Origin: SVEL01 sp045126215
GTDB lineage: Bacteria; Bacillota; Clostridia; Lachnospirales; Lachnospiraceae
Direction of reading: 5' to 3'
DNA length: 64,000 bases
Assembly (NCBI GenBank): GCA_045126215.1
Contig: JBGVOD010000038.1
Location: 18,353 to 82,352 of the forward strand
The notes beneath the pieces are model-generated. The model saw only the letters and a list, made by a program, of their open reading frames with translations, made no database searches and was not told the DNA's origin. The translations under genes were made by a program, and so were the position numbers. Below are positions 17,935 through 27,470 of the stretch, piece by piece. The first letter of the stretch is position 1. Each line of letters starts with the position of its first letter.

Positions 17935-18840
17935 TTACAAGTCGTACGGAGTAATCTGATATACGTAATAATTCAGCCAATTGGTGTATAAACCATTAGC
18001 ATGACCTCTCCATGTTAGAAGTGGTGCATTATTTGGATCATCATCCTTATAATAATTGTATGGTATATGAATAGGTAAACCTTTCTCAAGATCCCTCTTG
18101 TATTCATTGTCAAGAGTATTCCTATCATATTCAGGATGTCCTGTTACAAAAATTTGTTTTCCTTCTTTAGCAATTATTATAAATGCACCTGCCTTATCAG
18201 ACTCGGCAAGAACAGTTAAATTCTTGTTCTTTTTTACTGCTTCATCATCAATCTTCGTATGTCTTGAATGAGGTGCAAAGAATACATCATCAAACCCTCT
18301 TACTAAAGGTACCTTTCTATGTAGAACCTTATGTTCATATATTCCAAAAAGCTTCTCATCAAGAAGCTGCTTTTGAATGCCATAATGATAATACAGACCC
18401 GCTTGAGCTGCCCAACATATATGCAATGTACTTGTCACATTTGTTTTCGACCATTCCATTACTTCCTTAAGTTCGTTCCAGTACGTAACCTCTTCAAACT
18501 CCAATTGCTCAACTGGTGCTCCTGTTATAATGAGTCCATCGAATTTCTTGTCTTTTATATCACTAAATGTACTATAAAACTGATTCAAATGACTCGCAGG
18601 TGTGTTCTTTGACACATGACTTGCCATATGCAAAAATGTCACATCCACCTGAAGAGGAGTATTCGAAAGTGCCCTGAGAAGCTGAATCTCTGTATCATGC
18701 TTAACAGGCATTAGATTCAAAATAGCAATCTTAAGTGGACGAATGTCCTGCTTAATAGCTCGTGTTTCATCCATAATGAATATATTTTCTTTTTCTATTA
18801 CAGCCTTTGCAGGTAAATCACCCTGAACTTTAATAGGCAT
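17935..18840 (-). CDS. metA: homoserine O-acetyltransferase (MetA family)
   Basis: A 301-residue MetA that acylates homoserine in the first committed step of methionine synthesis. Catalytic Cys142 lies in HICWAAQAG; the HSRH and TGHPEYD motifs are also present. Position 111 is Glu (GAPVEQ). In characterised MetA enzymes Glu111 selects acetyl-CoA whereas Gly gives succinyl-CoA, so the product is predicted to be O-acetylhomoserine despite the usual succinyltransferase label. I see no SAM riboswitch or T-box in the 62 bp before the start. Confidence 0.94.
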   Translation of the reverse strand: MPIKVQGDLPAKAVIEKENIFIMDETRAIKQDIRPLKIAILNLMPVKHDTEIQLLRALSNTPLQVDVTFLHMASHVSKNTPASHLNQFYSTFSDIKDKKFDGLIITGAPVEQLEFEEVTYWNELKEVMEWSKTNVTSTLHICWAAQAGLYYHYGIQKQLLDEKLFGIYEHKVLHRKVPLVRGFDDVFFAPHSRHTKIDDEAVKKNKNLTVLAESDKAGAFIIIAKEGKQIFVTGHPEYDRNTLDNEYKRDLEKGLPIHIPYNYYKDDDPNNAPLLTWRGHANGLYTNWLNYYVYQITPYDL

Positions 18841-18902
18841 AATCTCACCACCCGTTTATTTTTAGCATAAGATATTATAGCACATGCAAAAAGATTTACA
18901 AG

Positions 18903-20855
18903 CTACATACCAACCATTGCCATAAATTCCTCTTCTGTAATAATAGGAATTCCAAGTTCTTTAGCCTTTTTATTTTTCGAAGAATTTGATGTTATATCAT
19001 TGTTTATCAGGTAATCTGTCTTACTTGTTACACTTCCGGTTACCTTTCCACCCTTACTTTCAATAACATCTTTTACTTCATTTCTATTTCCAAAATGTTC
19101 TACTGAACCTGTTATTACAAATACTTTCCCAGAGATTTCACTATCACTGTCTACTCTTTCCACTTCTTCAAAAGTTATTTCTGTCAAAAGATTTTTTATA
19201 TATTTAAGATTTTCTTCATCTCTGAAGTACTCATAAACAACCTTCGCAATTATTTCTCCAATGCCCTCAACTGAAGTAAGTGCATCAATATCCGCAGACA
19301 TTATATCATCAAGATTATAATCAAATTCTTTACATATCATCTTTGCATTTGCAAGCCCGATATTCAAAATTCCAAGACTATAAATAAATTTTGGTAAAAT
19401 TATCTTTCTTGCTTTATTAACTGCTTCAATAATATTATCATATGATTTTCTGCCAAATCCTGACATTCCCACAATAATATCTTCGTATCGGTTAAGTTTA
19501 AAAATATCTGCATATTCTTTAATAAACCCTTTATCTATGAACTTTTCTAATGTTTCTTCTGATAAACCTTCAATATTAAAAGCATCTCTGCTAACAAAAT
19601 GTGTATATTTCTTTACAAACTTAACCTGGCATTTATCATTTGTACAATAGAGAGATTTCACACCATTTGATTTCACAATCTTTGTAGGCATATTACATGC
19701 AGGACATACACATGGTATTGTGATGTTTCCCGACTGTGTGTTATTTTTTGCAATTTGCGGAATAATCATATTGGCTTTGTATACTTCAATTTCATCACCT
19801 ACACCAAGATTTAGCGACTCAACAATACTTACATTATGAACACTTGCTCTGGATACTGTTGTTCCTTCCAATGACACTGGTTCAAATACAGCTACAGGAT
19901 TGATTAATCCTGTTCTTGAAGGGCTCCACTCTATATACAATAGTTTTGTTGTTGCAATTTCATCCTTCCACTTAAAAGCAAGTCCATTTCTAGGAAACTT
20001 TGCAGTATTTCCGAGACTCAAACCATATGCAATATCATTATATATCATTACCAATCCATCTGAAGGTACATCAAATGTGTTGATTGCTTTTGCAAAATAT
20101 TCAACTGTTTCCTTTACAGTCTCTCTTCTCACAAGCTTATGTTCAACTACATCAAACCCAAGATTCTTTAAAAATTCAAACTGTTCACAAAGTGTTTCAA
20201 ACTCTTTATCCTGCGCGCTTACCAGTGCAAAACAATAAAATCTTACATTTCTTTCTTTTGTAATCTGGTTATTTAGCTGCCTTACAGAACCAGAACATAG
20301 ATTACGTGGATTTTTATATTTTAAATCATCATTTTCAATCTCATTGTTAATCTTCTCAAAATCTTTGTAATTGATAACTGCCTCTCCTCTAATTACAAGT
20401 TCTCCTTTGAATTCAATATTTAAAGGAACATTTTTAAATACCTTTGCATTATTTGTGACTACTTCTCCAACTTCTCCATTTCCTCTTGTTACGGCCTTTT
20501 CAAGCAGTCCATTCCTATACGTCAAAACAATTGTCAATCCGTCTAACTTCCATGAAAGTACACCTTCTTTATCTCCAAGAAATTCTGCTAATGCATCTAC
20601 ATCCTTTGTTTTATCAAGAGATAACATAGGCTTAATATGTGCCTCCTTTGGAAGCTCACTTAACACTTCATATCCAACATTTATTGTAGGACTGTTTGAA
20701 AATACTGTTCCTGTTTCTTTCTCAAGATTTACAAGTTCATCATATAAAGCATCATATTCATAGTTTGGCATTATTTCATTACCAAGCTGGTAATATGCTT
20801 TTGACGCTTCATTTAATATATCTACAAGTTCTTTTATTCTCGCTTTCTTATCCAT
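18903..20855 (-). CDS. ligA: NAD+-dependent DNA ligase
   Basis: A 650-residue LigA that seals nicks in duplex DNA during replication and repair. The adenylation domain has Lys103 in KLDGLT. An OB domain follows, then a four-cysteine zinc finger (CPAC...CTNDKC), helix-hairpin-helix repeats and a C-terminal BRCT domain (VFVITGSVEHFGNR...SKTDYLIN). The length is normal. It is upstream of metA on the same strand with a 62-bp gap. Confidence 0.96.
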   Translation of the reverse strand: MDKKARIKELVDILNEASKAYYQLGNEIMPNYEYDALYDELVNLEKETGTVFSNSPTINVGYEVLSELPKEAHIKPMLSLDKTKDVDALAEFLGDKEGVLSWKLDGLTIVLTYRNGLLEKAVTRGNGEVGEVVTNNAKVFKNVPLNIEFKGELVIRGEAVINYKDFEKINNEIENDDLKYKNPRNLCSGSVRQLNNQITKERNVRFYCFALVSAQDKEFETLCEQFEFLKNLGFDVVEHKLVRRETVKETVEYFAKAINTFDVPSDGLVMIYNDIAYGLSLGNTAKFPRNGLAFKWKDEIATTKLLYIEWSPSRTGLINPVAVFEPVSLEGTTVSRASVHNVSIVESLNLGVGDEIEVYKANMIIPQIAKNNTQSGNITIPCVCPACNMPTKIVKSNGVKSLYCTNDKCQVKFVKKYTHFVSRDAFNIEGLSEETLEKFIDKGFIKEYADIFKLNRYEDIIVGMSGFGRKSYDNIIEAVNKARKIILPKFIYSLGILNIGLANAKMICKEFDYNLDDIMSADIDALTSVEGIGEIIAKVVYEYFRDEENLKYIKNLLTEITFEEVERVDSDSEISGKVFVITGSVEHFGNRNEVKDVIESKGGKVTGSVTSKTDYLINNDITSNSSKNKKAKELGIPIITEEEFMAMVGM

Positions 20856-20929
20856 TTAAATTAATACCTTTCTTAAAATATGATTTAATTTCCGTCCAAA
20901 TCAAACTCTCTGGGTACTTATTTTCAAGA

Positions 20930-21658
20930 CTACATATTCAGTTTTGAAAATAATACTTTTATTTCTTCCTCTGAGACATTTCTATATTTTCCCTCAGGAA
21001 GTTTTCCTATTTGTATATTCATTATTCTTATTCTTTTTAGTTTTGTAACATTATATGAAAGATATTTACACATCCTTCTAATCTGTCTGTTTATTCCCTG
21101 TGTTAAAATAATTCCAAAATTATATTCATTAATTTTCCATACTTTACACTTCTTTGTAACTGTATCAATATTATGCTCTTTATCAACAATATGAATTCCA
21201 TTAGACATCTTTTTAATAAAATCATCTGTTACAGGCTTATTGACAGTCACAATATATTCTTTTTCGTGGTTATTAGAACCTCTCATCATTTTATCAGATA
21301 TATCGCCTTTATTTGTAAGCAAAATCAGACCACAACTATTTTTATCAAGTCTTCCAATAGGAAAAATTCTCTCATCCATTCCGATATAATCAACGATATT
21401 GTCTTTATTTCTCTTATCAGTAGTACATTCAATTCCCTCTGGTTTGTTAAGCGCAATAAGTATAAGCTTATCTTGTTTTTTTATTTCTTTACCATCAACA
21501 GATACAATATCATTCTCACTCACCTTCTGTCCGATAGCCGCTTTTACACCATTTATGTATACTTGTCCATTCTCTATGATTCTATCCGCTTCTCTTCTAG
21601 AGCAAAAACCCGAATCACTTAAATATTTATTTAATCTAATTTCCATCCTCAAATACAT
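20930..21658 (-). CDS. RsuA/RluF-type pseudouridine synthase
   Basis: A 242-residue enzyme with an N-terminal S4 RNA-binding domain (IRLNKYLSDSGFCSRREAD) and a catalytic domain with GRLDKNSCGLILLTN containing the catalytic aspartate, plus the QGINRQIRRMC motif. This family isomerises a uridine in rRNA or tRNA; the sequence is closest to the RluF/RluB side. The ATG at 21658 (AAAGG close upstream) and the ATG at 21646 (GAGG directly in front) are both possible starts, differing by four residues. Confidence 0.9.
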   Translation of the reverse strand: MYLRMEIRLNKYLSDSGFCSRREADRIIENGQVYINGVKAAIGQKVSENDIVSVDGKEIKKQDKLILIALNKPEGIECTTDKRNKDNIVDYIGMDERIFPIGRLDKNSCGLILLTNKGDISDKMMRGSNNHEKEYIVTVNKPVTDDFIKKMSNGIHIVDKEHNIDTVTKKCKVWKINEYNFGIILTQGINRQIRRMCKYLSYNVTKLKRIRIMNIQIGKLPEGKYRNVSEEEIKVLFSKLNM

Positions 21659-21849
21659 AATCCTTTCAAGTCAAAGATGCACTTTTCCAATTATATCAGA
21701 CAATTTATTATTTTACAAATTCATAAATACCTTGAAAATCTATATATCTTTTTTACTTTTATTTGGTTTTAAACTTTTTCTTTACATTTTGTCTATTTTT
21801 GATATATACTTTTAATATATTTTTCAAGTGTACAATTGAGGGCAGGTTT

Positions 21850-23520
21850 ATGGTTAATTATTTTAAAAATGCATTTAAAATTATACTTCTTTTTATAATA
21901 TGTTTAATAGTATATATTGGTTGTACTTTCAAAACCAATCAATCTTCATCAATAAGACATGATGATCTGATAGAGTATAATACCTATGAAGTCTATGATA
22001 TTTCTGGAAATTTTATTGGTTTATCTACTGATTCAAACATATCAGTAGAACCTAATGCCCTTGTATATTTCAAGCTACATATTCCATCTAATATTGCATA
22101 TAGTACAAGCTTTGGTATTTATACATGTCATACCAATCTTCATATTTTCAATAATAATACATTACTTTATTCTTTTACAGTAAGTCAGGATAACGCATTT
22201 GGTCATACTTCTTCTTATGGCTATCACATAATTGACAATATCTATACATATAAAGACAGTACCTTGACATTCTGGTTGGATTCAGGTTATGGATTAAATA
22301 ACTCAAGATTTCCAACAGTTTATATAGGTTCTTCAATAGATATAATTAACGAAATGGTTTTTGATAAATTATCCGTTGTTTTAATTGCAATAATTACAAT
22401 GATTGTTGGCGTAATTATCGGACTGTACTGGATTTTTTCCAGAAACAAACAGGGATATGGTCATGTTATGGGATACCTTTCTCTTTTCTCGCTTGTTTTG
22501 TCCATTTGGTGCTTAAATGAAACCCCGATTGTAACATATTTATTACACAATCCAATAGTTTCAGGATATATATCATTTATATCACTTATGTTACTGCCAA
22601 TACCATTTGCATTATTTTTAAGAGAGTTATATGTGGATAAAGAACATCCTTTCTGGGCATTTGTTATAGGAATGAATGTAATATCAATATTTTCACAGGT
22701 TTTATTACAGCTTCTAAACATATATGATTTTGAACAAATGCTAAAAATAACACATATAGTTTTTGCACTTACTATTGGGTCTATCGTATTATTTACAATA
22801 CGCGACTGTATAAAATATGGTATCGGAAAAAAAATGTATCTGAATATTATGTGTATGATAATCTGCACAATTGGTGTAATTATAGATATGGTAATTTATT
22901 ATAGTGGTGGATTAGGCACTATTGTTTATACAGGACTATTTAGTTTTCTGATATACGTTGTAATAATCGGATTTTCAACCATCAACGATACATCAAGTCT
23001 TGCTGCAAAGGGTGAAAAATCTGAAATATACAAAGAAATGGCATATACTGATGGTCTTACAAAGCTCCTGAACAGAACAGCTATGAACTCATCCTTCAAC
23101 AAATCAAATGATCTGTTAGACAAAAATACATATATTATTTTAATGTGTGATCTAAATAATTTAAAAAAATGTAATGATACATATGGTCATGAAGAAGGCG
23201 ATAACTACATACTTGAAGCATCAAAAATAATATCTTCTGCCTTTGAAGATATAGGAAAAACATATCGAATAGGTGGAGATGAGTTCTGTATCATCTTAAA
23301 AAATATAGACGAGAATACTTGTAAAGATCATTTAATTCATATGAACCAGATGATTAATGATTATAATGTTTCAAAAACTTCACCTTTCTCTTTGCAGATT
23401 GCATACGGATACGCAACTTATGATAAAACAATGGACAAAAATCTGACTGAAACAAGGGCTCGTGCTGATGCTCTTATGTATGAAATGAAATTCAAAATGA
23501 AACAGGCACCTGAAATGTAA
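21850..23520 (+). CDS. GGDEF diguanylate cyclase with 7TM sensor region
   Basis: A 556-residue protein counted from the ATG at 21850 (AGGGCAGG just upstream); the frame is open 29 codons further, but those lie in AT-rich promoter-like DNA. It has a membrane or lipoprotein-like N-terminus, an extracellular beta-rich domain (about 40-170), seven hydrophobic helices resembling the 7TMR-DISM type (about 180-400), and a GGDEF domain with an intact YRIGGDEF active site. The RxxD inhibitory site expected nine residues upstream of GGDEF is absent. It should make cyclic di-GMP at the membrane in response to an external cue. Confidence 0.9.
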   Translation: MVNYFKNAFKIILLFIICLIVYIGCTFKTNQSSSIRHDDLIEYNTYEVYDISGNFIGLSTDSNISVEPNALVYFKLHIPSNIAYSTSFGIYTCHTNLHIFNNNTLLYSFTVSQDNAFGHTSSYGYHIIDNIYTYKDSTLTFWLDSGYGLNNSRFPTVYIGSSIDIINEMVFDKLSVVLIAIITMIVGVIIGLYWIFSRNKQGYGHVMGYLSLFSLVLSIWCLNETPIVTYLLHNPIVSGYISFISLMLLPIPFALFLRELYVDKEHPFWAFVIGMNVISIFSQVLLQLLNIYDFEQMLKITHIVFALTIGSIVLFTIRDCIKYGIGKKMYLNIMCMIICTIGVIIDMVIYYSGGLGTIVYTGLFSFLIYVVIIGFSTINDTSSLAAKGEKSEIYKEMAYTDGLTKLLNRTAMNSSFNKSNDLLDKNTYIILMCDLNNLKKCNDTYGHEEGDNYILEASKIISSAFEDIGKTYRIGGDEFCIILKNIDENTCKDHLIHMNQMINDYNVSKTSPFSLQIAYGYATYDKTMDKNLTETRARADALMYEMKFKMKQAPEM

Positions 23521-23536
23521 AGTGCCTGTTTTTCTT
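23501..23536 (+). terminator. intrinsic terminator of the GGDEF gene
   Basis: A 9-bp stem (AACAGGCAC / GTGCCTGTT) encloses the stop codon in its loop and is followed by TTTCTT. The coding sequence runs into the terminator stem. Confidence 0.8.
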
Positions 23537-23580
23537 ATTGATACACGAATCGCTCCGTTACTATAAAACTCTTACAATCC

Positions 23581-24534
23581 TTACTGTCTTAAAATATCTA
23601 CTACTTTCTCAAGCTCTTCATCTGATTCAATAGCTGTCTTTAAGCTATCATTTACTTCCTTGTTAATCTGATTGATAATCGTTACATCTATATCACTTGA
23701 GATATATGATTCTAAAGTCTCCTGTTTAGTAAGATTATGAATCTTATATTCATTATCCTTCTTGATTACGATATATGTTTCACAACCTGGTGCTGCTGTT
23801 TCTATATTGTAAAATTTACATCCGAAGGTTGCAACAACCACAAATGTATTTTCATCAATACTGTTAATCTTGTAACATTCAAGATTTGTAAAATCTTCAA
23901 TATATTTCTTGATGCTTTCATAGTTCTCAGCAGACATATTCTCGGTACTATCCACATACTTTGCGATTTCATCCATTGAAGCTTCTATCTTTGATGCTCT
24001 CAAAAAGTTTCTAACAAGTGTAGTTATTTCTGAATCAGATGCTTCTGGTGTAGGAATACCTGTATTTTCCTCTGTGACATCTGAAGTTTCTTCCTGCTTT
24101 GTTGTCGTCTCAGTCTCAGTGTCCTTTTTGTTATCATCCTTTCCAACATTTGTAAGAATAAGTACAACAACAAGGACAATCAGTAAAACAAAAAGAATAG
24201 CCCAAAGTATTCTGTTCTTTTTAAAATCTTCAAGCATCGTTGTTTCAGGTTCATCCTTTTGTTTTTTCCTAAGAACTCGCCTACAATCTGCAACAACATC
24301 CTTAACCGGCTCTTCTATCTTTTCCTGTATCTCTTTTATTTCAGGTTCGTCTTCCAGTTCTCCTAACATGTTGAACATCATATTATCATCAAAAACATCC
24401 TCTTCTTCGACTTCCCTGATGTTTTTATTTATGTTTGTATTCTTATTAACATTTGTATTCCTGTTTATGTTTTTGTTCTTATTTATATTCTTTGAATTAT
24501 TTCTGTTTTTATTTCTATTTTTATTATTAGACAT
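23581..24534 (-). CDS. single-pass membrane protein with Asn/Lys-rich tail, unknown function
   Basis: A 317-residue protein. Residues 1-40 are an unusual low-complexity cytoplasmic tail of NKN/NRN/NIN units. An acidic segment follows, then one strong membrane helix (about 110-130), a Thr/Glu-rich linker, and a roughly 150-residue extracytoplasmic alpha+beta domain. The topology resembles the protein at 30738-32075. No named family is recognised. It stands alone between the GGDEF terminator and tRNA-Arg. It may be a membrane-tethered envelope protein; function cannot be stated. Confidence 0.75.
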   Translation of the reverse strand: MSNNKNRNKNRNNSKNINKNKNINRNTNVNKNTNINKNIREVEEEDVFDDNMMFNMLGELEDEPEIKEIQEKIEEPVKDVVADCRRVLRKKQKDEPETTMLEDFKKNRILWAILFVLLIVLVVVLILTNVGKDDNKKDTETETTTKQEETSDVTEENTGIPTPEASDSEITTLVRNFLRASKIEASMDEIAKYVDSTENMSAENYESIKKYIEDFTNLECYKINSIDENTFVVVATFGCKFYNIETAAPGCETYIVIKKDNEYKIHNLTKQETLESYISSDIDVTIINQINKEVNDSLKTAIESDEELEKVVDILRQ

Positions 24535-24654
24535 TGTATCAACCTTTCATGCCAAAAATATAGCTTTTTCAACAAAGTAATTCTATCAAAAAGAATAATA
24601 AAAATCAATAAACATATTGCGTATAAATTATTCATACTCTATAATTAATGTATT

Positions 24655-24726
24655 GCATTTGTAGTCTAATGGATATAACGCACCCCTCCGGAGGGTGAGA
24701 TGTGGGTTCGATTCCCGCCAGATGCA
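24655..24726 (+). tRNA. tRNA-Arg (anticodon CCG)
   Basis: The 72-nt cloverleaf has acceptor GCATTTG/CAGATGC with discriminator A. The D arm is present, the anticodon stem CACCC/GGGTG frames loop CTCCGGA (anticodon CCG, codon CGG), and the T arm contains GGTTCGATTCC. CCA is not encoded. It is convergent with the DUF5688 gene. Confidence 0.95.
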
Positions 24727-24742
24727 TTTTTACATTCGAATT

Positions 24743-25621
24743 TTATCTGTATATATCTAATCTTTCCAAGCTTCTGTCATATATGTAAACACTATTTGAT
24801 AGAATATCTTCTCTATCTACCTCAGTATTATTAATCTCAGTCACCATTTCTTTACAAAACTGCAGCGATATATCGTCTTTATATGGTATTATAATTACTT
24901 CGTGTATACTACTTGGTAATATAATTAGATTACTACCAAACTCTTCCGAAATATTATGCAATGTTTCAATATCCATCATGCTTATTGCTCCCTGAAACTT
25001 TCTGTTGTTTGTAAGGACATACATATCAATATCAGAAATATTTTCAGTATCCGGTACAATTTCATAAAGAACTTCATTGATATTAAAATACTTTATTCCC
25101 AGATTTTGATATGTATTTTTTATGGCAATCTTATAAAGAGTCTTCTTTGAAATTTTAAACATATCAATCAGACTATTATTAATAATCATAGTCTGACAAA
25201 ACTCTGCATCATCATTAATCATAGTATAAAAGACAATTGCCAAATCAAGAAAGTCAAAATGAGGAACACTCTTTAACAGATTTTCATTACACTCTCTGTT
25301 AATTAATTTGCAATATGAATTATTAATAATATTTTCTTCATTTAAAACATCTTCAATATTTATCTCATTTTTATGACTATTATATATATCAATAACTTCT
25401 TCCACTACCTCACCTAACGAAAATTCATTATTAATATATCTATTGTAGAAATATTCCAATCCGATGCTTGGAACAACCCTCTCATCCTGACCACTTACAA
25501 CAATTGCCCAATGTTTTTTGTTATTATTTTTAATGTTACACTTCAACTCTACACAATAAGAATCTCCTAGAATCTCCTTAACATTTTCAAATATTATATT
25601 TCTAAATTCGCTATACTTCAT
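24743..25621 (-). CDS. DUF5688 family protein
   Basis: A 292-residue cytosolic protein. The N-terminus (MKYSEFRNIIFENVKEIL), the PSIGLEYFYNRY segment and the following helical region resemble DUF5688, a family of unknown function common in Lachnospiraceae. No catalytic motif is apparent. It is divergent from efp, with a 209-bp intergenic region holding the efp promoter. Family assignment is from recollection of the pattern and is moderately sure. Confidence 0.7.
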   Translation of the reverse strand: MKYSEFRNIIFENVKEILGDSYCVELKCNIKNNNKKHWAIVVSGQDERVVPSIGLEYFYNRYINNEFSLGEVVEEVIDIYNSHKNEINIEDVLNEENIINNSYCKLINRECNENLLKSVPHFDFLDLAIVFYTMINDDAEFCQTMIINNSLIDMFKISKKTLYKIAIKNTYQNLGIKYFNINEVLYEIVPDTENISDIDMYVLTNNRKFQGAISMMDIETLHNISEEFGSNLIILPSSIHEVIIIPYKDDISLQFCKEMVTEINNTEVDREDILSNSVYIYDRSLERLDIYR

Positions 25622-25739
25622 ATAATTCTGGAATCAATATGCAACAAGCTGCTGAATATTTTGATAAATTAAGATAATTAAGATTTTTAAATCTTAACTC
25701 ATTTTATTATTATTGTCAATTTATTTTTTTAAAAAATGG

Positions 25740-25768
25740 TTGAAAAATATATCTATATATTATAAAAT
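25740..25768 (+). promoter_or_regulatory. promoter of efp
   Basis: TTGAAA (25740-25745), 17 nt, TAAAAT (25763-25768). The predicted transcript begins close to an inverted repeat in the leader. Confidence 0.6.
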
Positions 25769-25778
25769 ACAAAATATA

Positions 25779-25811
25779 TGTGTTTTAGAATACTATACTC
25801 ATTAAAACACA
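25779..25811 (+). other. inverted repeat in the efp leader
   Basis: Perfect 9-bp arms TGTGTTTTA and TAAAACACA with a 15-nt loop lie in the 5' leader, ending 7 nt before the AGGAGG Shine-Dalgarno. It lacks a T-run, so it is not a terminator. It could be an operator or a stabilising stem. Confidence 0.6.
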
Positions 25812-25830
25812 GTCTTAAGGAGGAAAATTA

Positions 25831-26388
25831 ATGATTCAAGCAGGCGATTTTAGAAATGGTATAACAATTGAAATGGATAACAACATTTACCAGATAATTG
25901 AATTCCAGCATGTAAAACCAGGTAAGGGTGCTGCTTTCGTTAGAACAAAGTTAAAAAATATTACAAATGGTGGTGTTGTTGAAAAATCTTTCAGACCAAC
26001 AGAAAAATTCCCACAGGCTCGTATCGAAAGAAAAGATATGCAGTACTTATATTCAGATGGTGAATTATATCACTTCATGGATACAGAAACATATGATCAG
26101 ATTGCTTTAAACGAATCAAATATAGGTGATTCACTTAAATTTGTTAAAGAAAACGAAATGGTTAAGATTTGTTCACATAACGGTAATGTGTTCGCTATTG
26201 AACCACCACTTTTTGTTGAACTTGAAATCACAGAAACAGAACCAGGTTTCAAAGGCGATACAGCAACTGGTGCTACAAAGCCTTCAGTTGTTGAAACAGG
26301 TGCTACTGTTTATGTTCCATTATTTGTTGAACAGGGTGACAAAATCAAAATCGATACAAGAACAGGTGAATACCTTTCAAGAGTTTAA
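25831..26388 (+). CDS. efp: translation elongation factor P
   Basis: A 185-residue three-domain EF-P with the full-length OB folds. The tip loop HVKPGKGAAFVR carries the lysine that is post-translationally modified in many bacteria. EF-P rescues ribosomes stalled at polyproline. The strong SD (AAGGAGG) lies 7 nt before the ATG. It is a single-gene unit with its own promoter and a terminator shared with vanZ. No aminopeptidase or modification gene is adjacent. Confidence 0.97.
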   Translation: MIQAGDFRNGITIEMDNNIYQIIEFQHVKPGKGAAFVRTKLKNITNGGVVEKSFRPTEKFPQARIERKDMQYLYSDGELYHFMDTETYDQIALNESNIGDSLKFVKENEMVKICSHNGNVFAIEPPLFVELEITETEPGFKGDTATGATKPSVVETGATVYVPLFVEQGDKIKIDTRTGEYLSRV

Positions 26389-26401
26389 TCAAAAGTTATT
26401 T

Positions 26402-26437
26402 AAAGCCACATTGAAGTTTTACTTCAAATGTGGCTTT
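26402..26437. terminator. bidirectional terminator between efp and vanZ-like gene
   Basis: Arms 26402-26416 (AAAGCCACATTGAAG) and 26422-26437 (one bulged base) have A-rich and T-rich flanks on both strands. The last codons of the minus-strand gene lie inside the stem. Confidence 0.85.
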
Positions 26438-26943
26438 TTAATTTTATATCTTCTCTTCTTTACTTTGTTAGAAATCTTATATATCAGCAGTAAAATCAAG
26501 CATCCTATCGTTCCACCTAATGTATCTATGCAAACATCTTTTATGTTTCCACTTCTTCCCTTTACAAATATTTGATGAAACTCATCACTTGAAGCATAAA
26601 TTGCAACTGATAGAATAGAAATAATAAAACAAATCAAAATACTTCTTTTTTTATGTATATCAAACGAAATCAATACATTCATAAACAAGCATGCCAAAAT
26701 AGCGTATTCTGTAGCATGTGCCGTTTTTCTTACAACAAAATCAAGTGTATCTACAAATTCTGCCTGTTTTTCAACACTCATTTCATTATATCCATCGTAA
26801 TGACTTATAATAAACTTTGTAACAATATTTCTACTTATATTTTCCGACTCATCGGCTTCCTGACTGGAAAACATAAAGATAATACCCATCCAAACGAATA
26901 AAAAAATAAGTGAGACAATCTTTTTCATTCTGTTTATCTGCAT
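26419..26943 (-). CDS. VanZ-family membrane protein
   Basis: A 174-residue protein with four hydrophobic helices and the VanZ core: FVWMGIIFMFSSQ at the start, RKTAHATEYAILA in the middle and SSDEFHQIFVKGRSGNIKDV near the end. VanZ proteins are linked to teicoplanin tolerance in enterococci, but most chromosomal members have no known role. It lies 4 bp after aroK in the aroD-aroK operon. Its last residues are encoded within the terminator stem. Confidence 0.9.
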   Translation of the reverse strand: MQINRMKKIVSLIFLFVWMGIIFMFSSQEADESENISRNIVTKFIISHYDGYNEMSVEKQAEFVDTLDFVVRKTAHATEYAILACLFMNVLISFDIHKKRSILICFIISILSVAIYASSDEFHQIFVKGRSGNIKDVCIDTLGGTIGCLILLLIYKISNKVKKRRYKIKKPHLK

Positions 26944-26947
26944 AATT

Positions 26948-27469
26948 CTATACTCTTTTATTCACTTCAGATATAATTTCTTCAACAATCTGATCAACCT
27001 GCTTATCATCTGTTTCAACTATTATATCTGCAACAGACAAATATCTTTCTCTTCTCTTTTCCATAAGCGAAGCAATATATGAAACGTTCATATTCCCGTT
27101 CAAAATTGGTCTGTCTGTTGAATCCTTCACTCTGTTATATACTGTTTCAGGTGTTGCAGTCAGAAGAACAATCACTCCCTTGTCCTTCATATATGATACA
27201 TTTTCATCTTTTACAACAACTCCACCACCACAGGATACAATAACACCCTTTTTATCAAGAATTTCAGTCAGACATTTTGTTTCAACTGTTCTGAAATATT
27301 CTTCACCTTCTTTTTCAAATATTTCAGATATTGCTCTTCCTTCTTTTTCAACTATGTACGCATCCATATCTATTTCCGGCATACCTGTAACTTCCTTAAG
27401 TTTTCCCGAAACAGTTGTCTTTCCTGTTCCCATAAATCCAATTAATAAAATATTTACCATATTGTTCAC
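26948..27469 (-). CDS. aroK: shikimate kinase
   Basis: A 173-residue P-loop kinase with Walker A GFMGTGKTT, the shikimate-binding DMDAYI and SCGGGVV motifs, and the lid arginine region TDRPIL. It phosphorylates shikimate in aromatic amino acid synthesis. It starts 1 bp after aroD, so the two are translationally linked. Confidence 0.96.
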   Translation of the reverse strand: MNNMVNILLIGFMGTGKTTVSGKLKEVTGMPEIDMDAYIVEKEGRAISEIFEKEGEEYFRTVETKCLTEILDKKGVIVSCGGGVVVKDENVSYMKDKGVIVLLTATPETVYNRVKDSTDRPILNGNMNVSYIASLMEKRRERYLSVADIIVETDDKQVDQIVEEIISEVNKRV

Positions 27470-27470
27470 C

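Noticed and set aside
24415..24534. Short repeated units resembling a repeat array
   Set aside because: Spacing is irregular and units are only a few bases; they encode the Asn/Lys tail of the membrane protein and are not a CRISPR array.
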